This document shows positions 12,317-19,902 of a stretch of DNA of 25,128 nucleotides, in pieces; position 1 is the first letter of the stretch, and each line of letters begins with the position of its first letter. This DNA is from a virus. The notes beneath the pieces are model-generated. The model made no database searches, had not been told where the DNA came from, and saw nothing but the letters and a program-made list of their open reading frames with translations. The DNA is taken from IMG/VR virus record IMGVR_UViG_3300020469_004024, positions 1 to 25,128 of that record; one strand, given 5' to 3'. The translations under genes were made by a program, and so were the position numbers.

Positions 12317-12475
12317 TTAGCTGAGAATAATCTCAGTATCGTGGCGATAAGCGTCGATCCCTGCCGTGCTTTTTAGTTTCCAAAATAAAGCAGCCTTTTT
12401 AACCGCTTCATAGGAACTATCTGCTGACAAAACCTGCGTACCTTTACTGACGTGGACGACAGTGTAGAAATACAT
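12317..12475 (-). CDS. 52-residue hypothetical protein
   Basis: The product starts MYFYTVVHVSKGTQVLSADS and continues SYEAVKKAALFWKLKSTAGI; two strands then an amphipathic helix. I placed the start at the ATG at 12475; the frame continues upstream to 12535 but the extra part overlaps the preceding gene and looks non-coding. A dedicated terminator follows. No family is recognised; the compact beta-beta-alpha look is reminiscent of small phage modulators. Confidence 0.55.
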   Translation of the reverse strand: MYFYTVVHVSKGTQVLSADSSYEAVKKAALFWKLKSTAGIDAYRHDTEIILS

Positions 12476-12485
12476 AATATTCGTT

Positions 12486-12680
12486 TCAAAGGTAACGCTT
12501 ATCGATACAAGCATAAGCCGTACCGACGAAGGCATCCTCTGAATAGCTAACTAGTTGGTGCGTTGACTCTAGAGTTTTGCAGCGCTCTGCGGCTCTCTCG
12601 TTCATTAACGCTTGCACCGGCGCAAGTAATCCCACGCCGATAGCAGTACCCGCAAGCACACAAGTGAAAGAAGAAAACAT
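12486..12680 (-). CDS. small secreted Cys-containing protein
   Basis: This encodes 64 residues with a convincing N-terminal export signal: MFSSFTCVLAGTAIGVGLLA followed by PVQA, an Ala-x-Ala-like cleavage context (VQA) near residue 24, although the N-terminal positive charge is lacking. The mature part (about 40 residues) has two cysteines (ERCKTLES and TAYACIDKRYL) that could form one disulphide in the periplasm. Its ATG follows AAAACA without Shine-Dalgarno, as in several neighbours. It may act in the host envelope; no known family. Confidence 0.6.
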   Translation of the reverse strand: MFSSFTCVLAGTAIGVGLLAPVQALMNERAAERCKTLESTHQLVSYSEDAFVGTAYACIDKRYL

Positions 12681-12711
12681 TGTTTTGAATTTTGATAGGT
12701 TAGGAAAAAAA

Positions 12712-12730
12712 ACCTCGGTCAGACTGAGGT
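12712..12730 (-). terminator. rho-independent terminator overlapping a stop codon
   Basis: ACCTCGG and CTGAGGT pair (7 bp with one G-U) around a TCAGA loop; a T-rich run follows on the minus strand (complement of 12704-12711). The stem includes the stop codon region (12719-12721) of the gene that it ends. Confidence 0.72.
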
Positions 12731-12952
12731 CAGATAAGGTCCTTTGGATAAAAGCTCGGCTATTTCCGAATTGTTCATTATGTAGTTTTCTACATCGTCC
12801 AATTCGTAAAAGGGATCACCGAACTGATCCCCACACCCATCGACAAGAATGTAAAGCCTTTCCTTGTCTTCGTCTCTCCCTTTCACTAGGGAGAAACTAG
12901 TGCATTCCTGACAAGCTTCTTTTAACAGGTCAAACCGTTTTGAATCGGTCAT
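12719..12952 (-). CDS. hypothetical acidic protein
   Basis: This encodes 77 residues, acidic (DDVENYIMNNSEIAELL) with an N-terminal helix that contains CQEC (KEACQECTSFSLV) and one more Cys in LVDGCGDQFGD. The three-Cys arrangement is incomplete for a zinc ribbon. The start ATG at 12952 is preceded at a distance by CCACCTCC on the minus strand, the opposite of a Shine-Dalgarno, so initiation is not explained by a classical signal. Upstream lies the long structured gap 12953-13398. Confidence 0.6.
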   Translation of the reverse strand: MTDSKRFDLLKEACQECTSFSLVKGRDEDKERLYILVDGCGDQFGDPFYELDDVENYIMNNSEIAELLSKGPYLTSV

Positions 12953-13398
12953 TGCTTTGGTTTTTTTAGGAGGTGGTTTTTGTGCTTACTGATAGCCGCT
13001 TCTGTGACGCTGTGGATCGTGTGATCGGTCAGGCTTGCGCGTGAGTATCACCCGGACTGATTGGGTCGCTAGGAGGTCAGCTATCAGCTGTCTGGATTTC
13101 ACGCGCCCAGACTGTGGCGAGGGTCGTTTTTCCACCGGAAACCGCCGGGATTCTCTCTTAAATCTCAGGAGATGCCGAGACTGTTTTTTCTACGAGAGCG
13201 GAGCCGCTGCCCTTCCTTCTCTCTCTCCTAGTATTCTATCACACAATCAAGTGATATGTGAGTAAGGGGGGTAGGATTCAGGTTTTCTTAACATTCCTTC
13301 ATGGGTCGGGTACCCGAAACATATTCTCGTCAACTAGCATTCGTGTACTAAAAAAGCCCCCCAGCATGAGAGGCTCGCTGTCTTTGTTGTTTGGTGCG
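12953..13398. other. 446-bp non-coding segment with long-range inverted repeats
   Basis: No convincing gene is seen on either strand. CTGATAGC (12989-12996) pairs with GCTATCAG (13080-13087), and GCGCGTGA (13037-13044) with TCACGCGC (13099-13106); because these two pairings interleave they could form a pseudoknot. A 12-bp palindrome TCGGGTACCCGA lies at 13306-13317. A possible leftward -10 (TAGAAT, near 13234-13239) would give a leader of roughly 270 nt for the gene at 12719-12952. It may be a long leader, a small RNA, or a packaging or replication site beside the terminase genes. Confidence 0.4.
13355..13375 (-). terminator. rho-independent terminator
   Basis: In leftward RNA AGCCUCUC (13375-13368) pairs with GGGGGGCU (13362-13355), using two G-U pairs, with a 5-nt loop and a following U run. 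It lies 24 bp beyond the stop of the terminase-small-subunit-like gene at 13399. Confidence 0.65.
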
Positions 13399-13779
13399 TC
13401 AGTCGTCTTTGTTTTCGATTTTGATGGTCAGGTCAGGCGCTTGAATATTGACGACCTCAGTGGATTCACCGATAACACGTCCAATGGAATCAAGAACCTG
13501 GCTGGCAGTTTGTAATTGACCTTTTTTAAGAGCCTGATGAAAAAGTTTAGTCCGCATGTGTTGAAGACGTGCGAGCATATTTTCTCGATCTTCTTTCCAG
13601 TCTTCATCAACGAGTTGTTTTACGTCACGCCAATCACGCCAAGCAGTAGGAATACTGACCTGTTCTTTTTCAGCATGATCGTAAACGAGTGCTCTAGCCG
13701 ATAGCCCATCAAGCTGCCGACGATAAAGCCGTCTCAGGCGATGCTCTTTAGCTTGCGTGGTGCGTTCGGTATGAGACAC
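13399..13779 (-). CDS. terS: terminase small subunit-like protein
   Basis: This 126-residue protein has an N-terminal helix-turn-helix-like region (LYRRQLDGLSARALVYDHAE, then VSIPTAWRDWRDVKQLV) and a long central helical segment (EDRENMLARLQHMRTKLFHQ, ALKKGQLQTASQVLDSIGRV), ending in a short beta strand (LTIKIENKDD). This is the usual layout of phage small terminases: DNA-binding domain, oligomerisation core, and a C-terminal strand that contacts the large subunit or portal. It is placed directly next to terL but on the opposite strand, 89 bp away from it. In most phages the two are in tandem, so this arrangement is odd. The start is the ATG at 13779. Confidence 0.68.
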   Translation of the reverse strand: MSHTERTTQAKEHRLRRLYRRQLDGLSARALVYDHAEKEQVSIPTAWRDWRDVKQLVDEDWKEDRENMLARLQHMRTKLFHQALKKGQLQTASQVLDSIGRVIGESTEVVNIQAPDLTIKIENKDD

Positions 13780-13868
13780 GTATAGATAAATGATTTTCCC
13801 AATGATAACCCCATAGGGAGCCGTGTGACCGGGGGGCAGGGGTCAAGAAACTATGTATTGTGATAGAC

Positions 13869-15122
13869 ATGAGTCAAAAATCCGAACCTATTCAACTTCG
13901 ATGGGCGCAAGGCGAAGTTTTTTCATGTGAGAAACGATTTCGAGTATTAGTTGCGGGTCGCCGCTTTGGCAAATCGTATTTGTCATGCGTTGAGTTGTTG
14001 CGTGGAGCGATCAACCGTCCTGGGGAGACATTTTTTTATTGTGCGCCAACGTATCGAATGGCAAAAGACATTGCGTGGCGAGTTTTAAAGAAGCTTGTAC
14101 CAAAGGTATGGATCAAAAGCAAGAACGAAACTGATTTAAGGATTGAACTAATCAACGGTTCAATGATCGAATTAAAAGGAACAGAGAATGCGATGGCATT
14201 AAGGGGTCGAAGTTTAAGCGGTGTGGTGTTAGATGAGGCAGCATTTATGGATTCAGAGGTATGGTTTGAGGTTATACGACCAGCTTTAGCGGATAAGGAG
14301 GGCTGGGCATTATTTATTTCTACACCTGACGGAACAGCGAGCTGGTTTTATGATTTATGGTGTTATGTAGCCGAAGATCCAACAGAATTATGGCAACGGT
14401 GGAGTTATACAACAATTGACGGCGGCAATGTAAGTGCCAAGGAGGTAGAAGCAGCCCGTGCTCAACTTGATTCTCGAACGTTTCGGCAAGAATTTGAAGC
14501 AAGCTTCGAGAATTTAACAGGATTAGTTGCAGTTAGCTTTTCGGACGAAAACATTTCAGAAAAAGCCAAAGATATCAAGATTCAACCATTATTACTGGGA
14601 GTTGACTTTAACGTTGACCCAATGAGTGGAATTTTAGCAGTAAAAGACGGTGAAACATTATATGTATTTGATGAAATCATGTTGACTGGAGGAGCGACGA
14701 CATGGGATTTTGCGGATGAGGTTACACGTCGTTATGGTGTGGATCGAAGGATTATTGCATGTCCCGATCCAACGGGCGGAGCGCGAAAAACACAAGGTGT
14801 TGGGGTAACAGACCATGCAATTTTACGTCGAAGTGGATTTACGGTTCAATCACCAAGGGCACCATGGAAGATTCGTGACAAGATTACATCAGTAAATACA
14901 GCATTAATGGATGCAGCCGGTCAGCGTCGTACAGTGATCCACCCACGATGTAAGACCTTGATCAAATCATTGAGGACATTGACGTATTCACCGGGAACAG
15001 GATTACCAAATAAGAATTTAGGAGTGGACCACGCATTTGATGCTTTTGGATATTTAGTTTTACAACAATTTAATCTGGCAAAACCAGAGACGATGGGTAG
15101 CACTTCTTATCGGTTGTATTGA
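13869..15122 (+). CDS. terL: terminase large subunit
   Basis: This 417-residue packaging ATPase-nuclease starts at the ATG at 13869 (a GTG at 13860 is an alternative giving 420). Walker A GRRFGKS is at 30-36 with Lys35; Walker B VVLDE is at 119-123, with Asp122-Glu123 as catalytic residues. The RNase H-like nuclease domain follows: LLGVDFNVDP with Asp246, and GVDHAFDAFGYL with Asp387 and Asp391 at the C-terminus. The protein cuts the concatemer and drives DNA into the prohead through the portal. The length is normal. No Shine-Dalgarno sequence is visible. It opens the rightward structural module. Confidence 0.93.
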   Translation: MSQKSEPIQLRWAQGEVFSCEKRFRVLVAGRRFGKSYLSCVELLRGAINRPGETFFYCAPTYRMAKDIAWRVLKKLVPKVWIKSKNETDLRIELINGSMIELKGTENAMALRGRSLSGVVLDEAAFMDSEVWFEVIRPALADKEGWALFISTPDGTASWFYDLWCYVAEDPTELWQRWSYTTIDGGNVSAKEVEAARAQLDSRTFRQEFEASFENLTGLVAVSFSDENISEKAKDIKIQPLLLGVDFNVDPMSGILAVKDGETLYVFDEIMLTGGATTWDFADEVTRRYGVDRRIIACPDPTGGARKTQGVGVTDHAILRRSGFTVQSPRAPWKIRDKITSVNTALMDAAGQRRTVIHPRCKTLIKSLRTLTYSPGTGLPNKNLGVDHAFDAFGYLVLQQFNLAKPETMGSTSYRLY

Positions 15123-15123
15123 A

Positions 15124-15375
15124 TTGAAGCGCATAAAAACCGTTCCATGTCCTAGGTGTGAGTCAGTAGAAACAAAAGTTGGAGCAACTTATCGATCTCA
15201 GGATGATGATGTCGTGAGATTTCGTATTTGCAATAAATGCGGCAAGAACTTCAGGACGATCCAGCCGCCAGAAGACATCTTATCCAATACAGTAGTCGTC
15301 AAACATTATCCTCGATATACAGAAAAGCATAAAAGGAAAGAAGTCAAGCTTGAGTATGACCGGCGATTGTCCTAG
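15124..15375 (+). CDS. NrdR-like zinc-ribbon protein
   Basis: This 83-residue protein has a four-cysteine ribbon (Cys9-Pro-Arg-Cys12, Cys36-Asn-Lys-Cys39) with VRFRICNKCGKNFRTIQPPE, similar to the NrdR N-terminal ribbon. There is no ATP-cone domain. It starts with a TTG one base after the TGA of terL, so translation is likely coupled. A longer relative with the same ribbon plus a helix-turn-helix lies at 7218-7649. It is probably a DNA- or RNA-binding regulator; zinc-ribbon proteins beside terL are seen in other phages but are rarely characterised. Confidence 0.72.
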   Translation: MKRIKTVPCPRCESVETKVGATYRSQDDDVVRFRICNKCGKNFRTIQPPEDILSNTVVVKHYPRYTEKHKRKEVKLEYDRRLS

Positions 15376-15400
15376 AATGAAAAAGATCTAAGGTCTTGCT

Positions 15401-15610
15401 ATGGCTTACGGTATGACACCTAAGAAGAAGCCAGCAAAAAAGCGCGGTTTATACGCAAATATCAAGGCAAAACGTGATCGAATCAAAGCGGGCTCTGGCG
15501 AAAAGATGCGTAAACCAGGCGCTAAAGGTGCTCCAACAGCGAAAGCGTTTAAGAAAGCTGCAAAAACTGCAAAAAAATCGAGCCGCAAAGCGGCAAGAGG
15601 TAAAAAATAG
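15401..15610 (+). CDS. small basic phage protein (GLYANI / GSGEKMRKPG type)
   Basis: This 69-residue, about one-third Lys/Arg protein carries the recognisable series KKRGLYANIKAKRDRIKAGS, GEKMRKPGAKGAPTAKAF and a Lys/Ala/Ser-rich tail. I recall such proteins as widespread in marine phages, typically among structural genes and without function. The charge suggests binding to DNA, perhaps packaged with the genome. The start is the ATG at 15401; upstream spacing to the previous stop is 25 bp. Confidence 0.75.
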   Translation: MAYGMTPKKKPAKKRGLYANIKAKRDRIKAGSGEKMRKPGAKGAPTAKAFKKAAKTAKKSSRKAARGKK

Positions 15611-15683
15611 TTAGGACTTAATCCGTAGCTTGTTACTGCTAAGGAGTTAGACTAATAGCTATAGAACCTTCCTATGTCTACCC

Positions 15684-16106
15684 ATGGCTGTTATTAGAGG
15701 AGAAGAGGGCGCTGTCCAATTTAGTGCGACTGGTGGCTCCAATGCGACCATCGTTGGCACTCGCAGCTGGACACTCAGCATCTCAAAAGAAACACTTGAC
15801 ACCACCAAGCAAGGTGACACCTTCCGATCCAATGTCGGCAGTATGGTCTCTGGCTCTGGAACGGTAGAACTTGTCTATGACCCAGATGCGACTGGACAAG
15901 CAGCTTTTGTCGAAGATGTGATTACGACTGCTGATCCAGCAGATGCAACCTTTGAGTTGTTTACTAAAGGAACAGCAAGTGGTACTGATTCTGTAAGTTT
16001 TGCTGGTCTTATTACCAGTATGGACATCGGATCAACTGCCGGTGATCTTGTTGTTGCAACCTGCAACTTCATTACTAGCGGAACAATCACCAGCAACCTT
16101 GAATAA
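15684..16106 (+). CDS. major tail tube protein
   Basis: This 140-residue, beta-rich, Thr/Ser/Gly-rich protein has the form of siphovirus tail tube proteins: VIRGEEGAVQFSATGG, WTLSISKETLDTTKQGDTFR, SGSGTVELVYDPDATG, FELFTKGTASGTDSVSFAGL, then ITSMDIGSTAG and a final strand. These polymerise into hexameric rings around the tape measure. The gene is placed between terL and the portal, whereas tail tube genes normally follow the tail terminator. It is preceded by 73 bp of AT-rich non-coding DNA that might hold a weak promoter. Confidence 0.75.
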   Translation: MAVIRGEEGAVQFSATGGSNATIVGTRSWTLSISKETLDTTKQGDTFRSNVGSMVSGSGTVELVYDPDATGQAAFVEDVITTADPADATFELFTKGTASGTDSVSFAGLITSMDIGSTAGDLVVATCNFITSGTITSNLE

Positions 16107-16117
16107 AGGTTGATCTG

Positions 16118-16390
16118 ATGGTTGAATATCGCGGCGAACGTTTCGCTGGCTACAACAAACCTAAGCGTACTCCGAGCCACCAGACAAAATCCCATGCCGT
16201 TTTGGTAAAGGAAGGTGATAAGGTTCGACTGATCCGATTCGGGCAGCAGGGAGTCAGTGGCTCACCTAAACGTGATGGTGAATCTGTAGCAGCAAAACGT
16301 CGTCGTGCATCATTTAAGGCTCGCCATGCAGCCAACATAAAGCGTGGCAAGCTTTCCCCTGCTTACTGGGCCAATCGTGTGAAATGGTGA
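16118..16390 (+). CDS. DUF6321-like small basic phage protein
   Basis: This 90-residue basic protein has the recognisable KSHAVLVKEGDKVRLIRFGQ, then RRRASFKARHAANIKRGKLS and AYWANRVKW. I recall this family as common in tailed marine phages, near head genes and of unknown function. The high charge and conserved aromatic C-terminus suggest a nucleic-acid or scaffold contact. The start is the ATG at 16118, 11 bp after the tail tube stop; the stop is 1 bp from the portal ATG, so they form one operon. The DUF name is from memory. Confidence 0.7.
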   Translation: MVEYRGERFAGYNKPKRTPSHQTKSHAVLVKEGDKVRLIRFGQQGVSGSPKRDGESVAAKRRRASFKARHAANIKRGKLSPAYWANRVKW

Positions 16391-16391
16391 C

Positions 16392-17843
16392 ATGACTTAT
16401 TCCGTTCCTGGCTCGGTACGCACCCGTCTCGTCAGTTCTTCTTATTTAGGAAGTATTGATAGTCCATTTGTTCGCACCAAAGCGGTGATTGATCAAATGA
16501 AGGGCTGGGAGATCATGACCGCCGTGACAAACGGTACTGAATATCTACGAGAAAATAGCGAAACATTTTTACCTCTTGAGCCACGTGAAGACTATGATGC
16601 CTATCTAGCACGGGTAAATAGATCTGTATTTTCACCCTACACGCAACGTTTAATTCGAGCAGCTGCTGGTTTAATTTTAAGAAAACCAATTAGCGTTGAA
16701 GGTGATCTTTATTGGACTGAAGTATTTAACAAAAATGTTGATGGCTGTGGATCGGACATTGATGAGTACGCACGTCGTCAAGCGATTTGCGCTTTAACTT
16801 ATGGCCATTGCAATACTTTAGTTGATTTTCCCGCACCAACGGCCGCAAGGACTTTAGCTGAAGAGCGAGCTTTGAACCGTAGACCATATTGGGTAGAAAT
16901 TGAGCCAAAAAATATTTATGGATGGAGATTAGATCGAGACTCAAATTATGGCACTTTAACCCAAGTACGAATTGCAGAAAAAGCAGTTATACCTGACGGT
17001 GAATTTGGTGAAAAATGTTATGATCAAATTCGTGTAATCGAGCCAGGTCGCTACAGGCTTTATCGTAAAAAGGAAGAAAATAAATCACTAGAAGGCGCTG
17101 CTCCATACCCTGATTCATACGACCAAACCAATTCTGGAGGGGAGTTTGAGCTTATAGGACAAGGCGTCTATGACTTAAATGAAATTCCTTTGATAACAGT
17201 TTACGCAAACAAAATCGAACCATTATGTAGTCGTCCACCGCTACTTGATATTGCATATTTAAACCTAGCTCACTTTCAGCGTCAAGCTGACCTGATTCAT
17301 AGTCTACATGTTGCTAGTCAGCCGATGTTAGTTATGGAAGGCTGGGACGATCAAACAAAAGACATAGCAATCAGCGTTAATTATGCAATGGCAACGCAAC
17401 CTGGCAATAAAGTTTATTATGTTGAGCCAGCATCTAGTGCTTTTGAGGCTCAATCAGCGGAGGTGCAGGAGCTACAACAGCAAATGAGCAGCCTAGGCAT
17501 TAGTACCCTCAGTCAACAGAAACATGTAGCTGAATCAGCTGATGCTCGCCGTTTGGATCGTATCGACACCAATTCAATGTTGGCGATGGTTTCAATGGAT
17601 TTAGAATCTGGTCTTCAGAAGTCTTATGACTTAGCTGCAAGTTATTTAAACATCGAGCCACCTGAGGTCAAGATTAGTCGTGATTTTGATCTTCAACGCT
17701 TAATTGGTCAAGACATCACTGCGATGGGTCAGTTGTTCCAAGACAACGTTATAAACCGCGAAGAGTTCCGTGAAATGCTTGTTCAGGGTGAGATTTTACC
17801 TAAAGCAGCCGAAGTCAACGATGACGTTAAAATAGAAGAGTAA
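16392..17843 (+). CDS. portal protein (DUF4055 type)
   Basis: This 483-residue protein has the layout of DUF4055-like portals: an N-terminal region with NGTEYLRENSETFLPLEPRE and YDAYLARVNRSVFSPYTQRL, a hydrophobic IRAAAGLILRKPI segment, central wing domain, and a C-terminal clip/crown region with helical repeats (VQELQQQMSSLGISTLSQQK, then DARRLDRIDTNSMLAMV). The portal forms a dodecameric ring through which terminase loads DNA and to which the connector proteins bind. The size is in the expected range. It follows the small basic gene by 1 bp. Confidence 0.85.
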   Translation: MTYSVPGSVRTRLVSSSYLGSIDSPFVRTKAVIDQMKGWEIMTAVTNGTEYLRENSETFLPLEPREDYDAYLARVNRSVFSPYTQRLIRAAAGLILRKPISVEGDLYWTEVFNKNVDGCGSDIDEYARRQAICALTYGHCNTLVDFPAPTAARTLAEERALNRRPYWVEIEPKNIYGWRLDRDSNYGTLTQVRIAEKAVIPDGEFGEKCYDQIRVIEPGRYRLYRKKEENKSLEGAAPYPDSYDQTNSGGEFELIGQGVYDLNEIPLITVYANKIEPLCSRPPLLDIAYLNLAHFQRQADLIHSLHVASQPMLVMEGWDDQTKDIAISVNYAMATQPGNKVYYVEPASSAFEAQSAEVQELQQQMSSLGISTLSQQKHVAESADARRLDRIDTNSMLAMVSMDLESGLQKSYDLAASYLNIEPPEVKISRDFDLQRLIGQDITAMGQLFQDNVINREEFREMLVQGEILPKAAEVNDDVKIEE

Positions 17844-17856
17844 TAGCTTTTTGATC

Positions 17857-17979
17857 ATGGCTGGACTTCGTTTTGAAGAAATCAATCCTCCCAAAAAAGA
17901 GGAGTGCCCGTTGCCTCCAGTCAAGAAAGCAACCAAAAAGCCGAAGTCTAGTAAAGTAGACGAGTCTATTAAATCTTAA
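17857..17979 (+). CDS. 40-residue Lys/Pro-rich protein between portal and scaffold
   Basis: The frame reads MAGLRFEEINPPKKEECPLP, then PVKKATKKPKSSKVDESIKS. It lies 13 bp after the portal stop and ends 2 bp before the scaffold start, so it is likely translated within the operon. It is disordered-looking. It could be a decoration, connector or scaffold-associated peptide; no family is recognised. Confidence 0.5.
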   Translation: MAGLRFEEINPPKKEECPLPPVKKATKKPKSSKVDESIKS

Positions 17980-17981
17980 AG

Positions 17982-18701
17982 ATGGAAGAACAGGTCATCC
18001 AGGAAACGCCAGTGGTGTCTCCTGAGCAACCAGTGGTTGCTATCGAAGACACAGCAGCTGTTGATGCTTCTCTTGCCCAAGCTCAATATGAGCAACAGCT
18101 TGAATCATTAAAGGCTCGCGCTGTTGAAGCCGAAGAAAAATTCCAAGGCGTCAAAGTCAAGCTTGATGATGTCTACAAAAAACAAAAGGACGCTCGACAA
18201 AAAACGCTTGAAGATCAAGGCCAATGGAAAGATCTTTGGGAAGAAGCAAACCAGTCAGGTCAACAAAAGGATCAGCGTATTGCCGATCTGGAGCGTAAGT
18301 TAGTCGAGCTAGAGACATCTAACGAGACAGCGGCAATGCAAACTTCTGCATTATCTGCAATCAGTCAAGCGGGAGCTGTAAATGCTCAACAGCTGCTTCA
18401 GTTAATGCAAAAAGACTTGAAGAAATCAGAGTCTGGCAAAGTTGTCGTATTAGATGGTGGCATTGAGCAAGACATCAATGTTTATCTTGCGAAACTAAAA
18501 AATCCTGGTTCTGGCTGGGAGCATCAGTTCAAGCCAAGTAGTGCTTCTGGGATGGGTGTAAAACCAAGTTTGAATACTGCTAATGCTTCTGGAATGTCTA
18601 ATCCTTATTTAGACGCGACAGCAAACCTAACTCAACGTATGATGTTAGAACATACCGATCCCGATCTTGCAGCCGTGCTCAAGAGAGAGGCAGGTAAGTA
18701 G
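17982..18701 (+). CDS. capsid scaffolding protein
   Basis: This 239-residue acidic protein shows the typical scaffold profile: an acidic Pro/Val/Glu-rich N-terminus, a long coiled coil (about 35-115; QLESLKARAVEAEEKFQGVK and DLERKLVELETSNE), then a low-complexity region and a C-terminal helix (LTQRMMLEHTDPDLAAVLKR) that would contact the coat protein. It immediately precedes the capsid gene. No protease domain or separate protease gene is seen, so the scaffold may leave the prohead intact rather than being cleaved. Confidence 0.82.
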   Translation: MEEQVIQETPVVSPEQPVVAIEDTAAVDASLAQAQYEQQLESLKARAVEAEEKFQGVKVKLDDVYKKQKDARQKTLEDQGQWKDLWEEANQSGQQKDQRIADLERKLVELETSNETAAMQTSALSAISQAGAVNAQQLLQLMQKDLKKSESGKVVVLDGGIEQDINVYLAKLKNPGSGWEHQFKPSSASGMGVKPSLNTANASGMSNPYLDATANLTQRMMLEHTDPDLAAVLKREAGK

Positions 18702-18765
18702 TCCCAGTGGGACACTAATTCGAGTCAGTGACTTGATCCCTGTAAACTTTATCTCCTAAAAAGAA

Positions 18766-19845
18766 ATGGCTGCTCCATTTCAGAATTATTCAGGCGGTGT
18801 CCTACTTGCGGACATCGTAAAAAGAAATAATTTCAGCACCTACGTGTCTGAGGCCATCAAAGAGCGCAGCTTGTTTATCAGGTCTGGTGCAGTTGTTCGC
18901 AACTCCTTGCTTGATTCAAGAGCTGGCGGCACACGCATCCAAGTCCCTGAGTTTAATCCAGTATCTCCAACGGAGGAGATTATGGATGGAACAGCAACAT
19001 GGGGGACCGGATCAGCTGGGCACCTTACTCCTCAAAAGATTGGTACAGGTACTCAGATTGCAACGATTTGCCATCGCGGTTTTGCTTACGCCGTAGATGA
19101 TGTTGCAGCATTGGCTGCCGGTGAAGATCCAATGCTTCACATTCGCAATCAACTTGCTGATGCAATCAACAAGCTAAACAGTGGTCGCTTGTTTTCTCAC
19201 CTTGCTGGTTTATTTGGCACGGCACTTGCTGCTAATGCCATTGATAAAGGCAAGGCAGCTGCTTCTGGCGCTGGGGAAGAAAACTTCTTAAGTGGTTCAA
19301 CAGTTGCCGAAGCGCGAGCCAAGCTTGGTGAGCGTGGTGATGAGCTAGACACTCTTGTCGTTCATCCTTCTGTTGGTTTCTACCTGTATCAGGTTGGCCT
19401 GCTGACCTTCTCTACTTCTGCATTGTCTACTGGTGGTGCAGTGACCTGGGGCGGCGGTGGCGTCGGTGTTGGTGCCCGTTCTATCGGTGAATTTGCCGGG
19501 ATGAACGTAATCATGGACCCAGCAGTTAATACTGTTGCTCCTGGCACTGGAGGCCACCAGCGTGAGTTTTATTGCTACCTAACCAAAGGCGGCACTATTC
19601 TTGAAGGCGTTCAGCAAGAGCTGCGGATTGAAGCTGAAAGGAACATCCTTGCTAAGCAAGACGTGCTTTCAGTTGACTACCACTCGGCCTATCACGTGAT
19701 GGGTACGAAGTATGACAACGCGAATGACAATCCAACCAATGCTCATCTGGCAACAGCTAACCGCTGGGCTGCCACGTATGACGTTGAGTTGATTCCTTTG
19801 GTTCAAGTGACTGTTAACAGTCCTTTGGATACAAGCACCATCTGA
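18766..19845 (+). CDS. major capsid protein
   Basis: This 359-residue protein follows scaffold and precedes a strong terminator, as expected for the highly expressed coat. Features consistent with an HK97-fold coat are an N-terminal arm (NYSGGVLLADIVKRNN, SEAIKERSLFIRSGAVV), then RIQVPEFNPVSPTEEIMDG, a helix FAYAVDDVAALAAGEDPM, the spine helix region and ELDTLVVHPSVGFYLYQVG in the P domain. The 64-bp gap upstream contains a short GTCCCAGTGGGAC hairpin (18701-18713) and an AT-rich stretch, but no clear Shine-Dalgarno. Assignment comes from gene order and motif style. Confidence 0.85.
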   Translation: MAAPFQNYSGGVLLADIVKRNNFSTYVSEAIKERSLFIRSGAVVRNSLLDSRAGGTRIQVPEFNPVSPTEEIMDGTATWGTGSAGHLTPQKIGTGTQIATICHRGFAYAVDDVAALAAGEDPMLHIRNQLADAINKLNSGRLFSHLAGLFGTALAANAIDKGKAAASGAGEENFLSGSTVAEARAKLGERGDELDTLVVHPSVGFYLYQVGLLTFSTSALSTGGAVTWGGGGVGVGARSIGEFAGMNVIMDPAVNTVAPGTGGHQREFYCYLTKGGTILEGVQQELRIEAERNILAKQDVLSVDYHSAYHVMGTKYDNANDNPTNAHLATANRWAATYDVELIPLVQVTVNSPLDTSTI

Positions 19846-19896
19846 TCTTGATCAGATAAAAGGCCCTACCATCAGGTGGGGCCACTCTTTTTTTTT
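19841..19896 (+). terminator. strong terminator after the capsid gene
   Basis: GGCCCTACC (19862-19870) pairs with GGTGGGGCC (19875-19883) around an ATCA loop, followed after four bases by nine T (19888-19896). A separate palindrome TCTGATC-TT-GATCAGA (19841-19856) lies just before it and covers the capsid stop codon. Partial read-through would set the capsid-to-connector expression ratio. Confidence 0.88.
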
Positions 19897-19902
19897 CTTG
19901 CT

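Noticed and set aside
12577-13515. Three plus-strand open frames (12577-12900, 13035-13265, 13258-13515)
   Set aside because: They run across terminators, gene starts and the structured gap, and their products are low-complexity or resemble translated hairpins.
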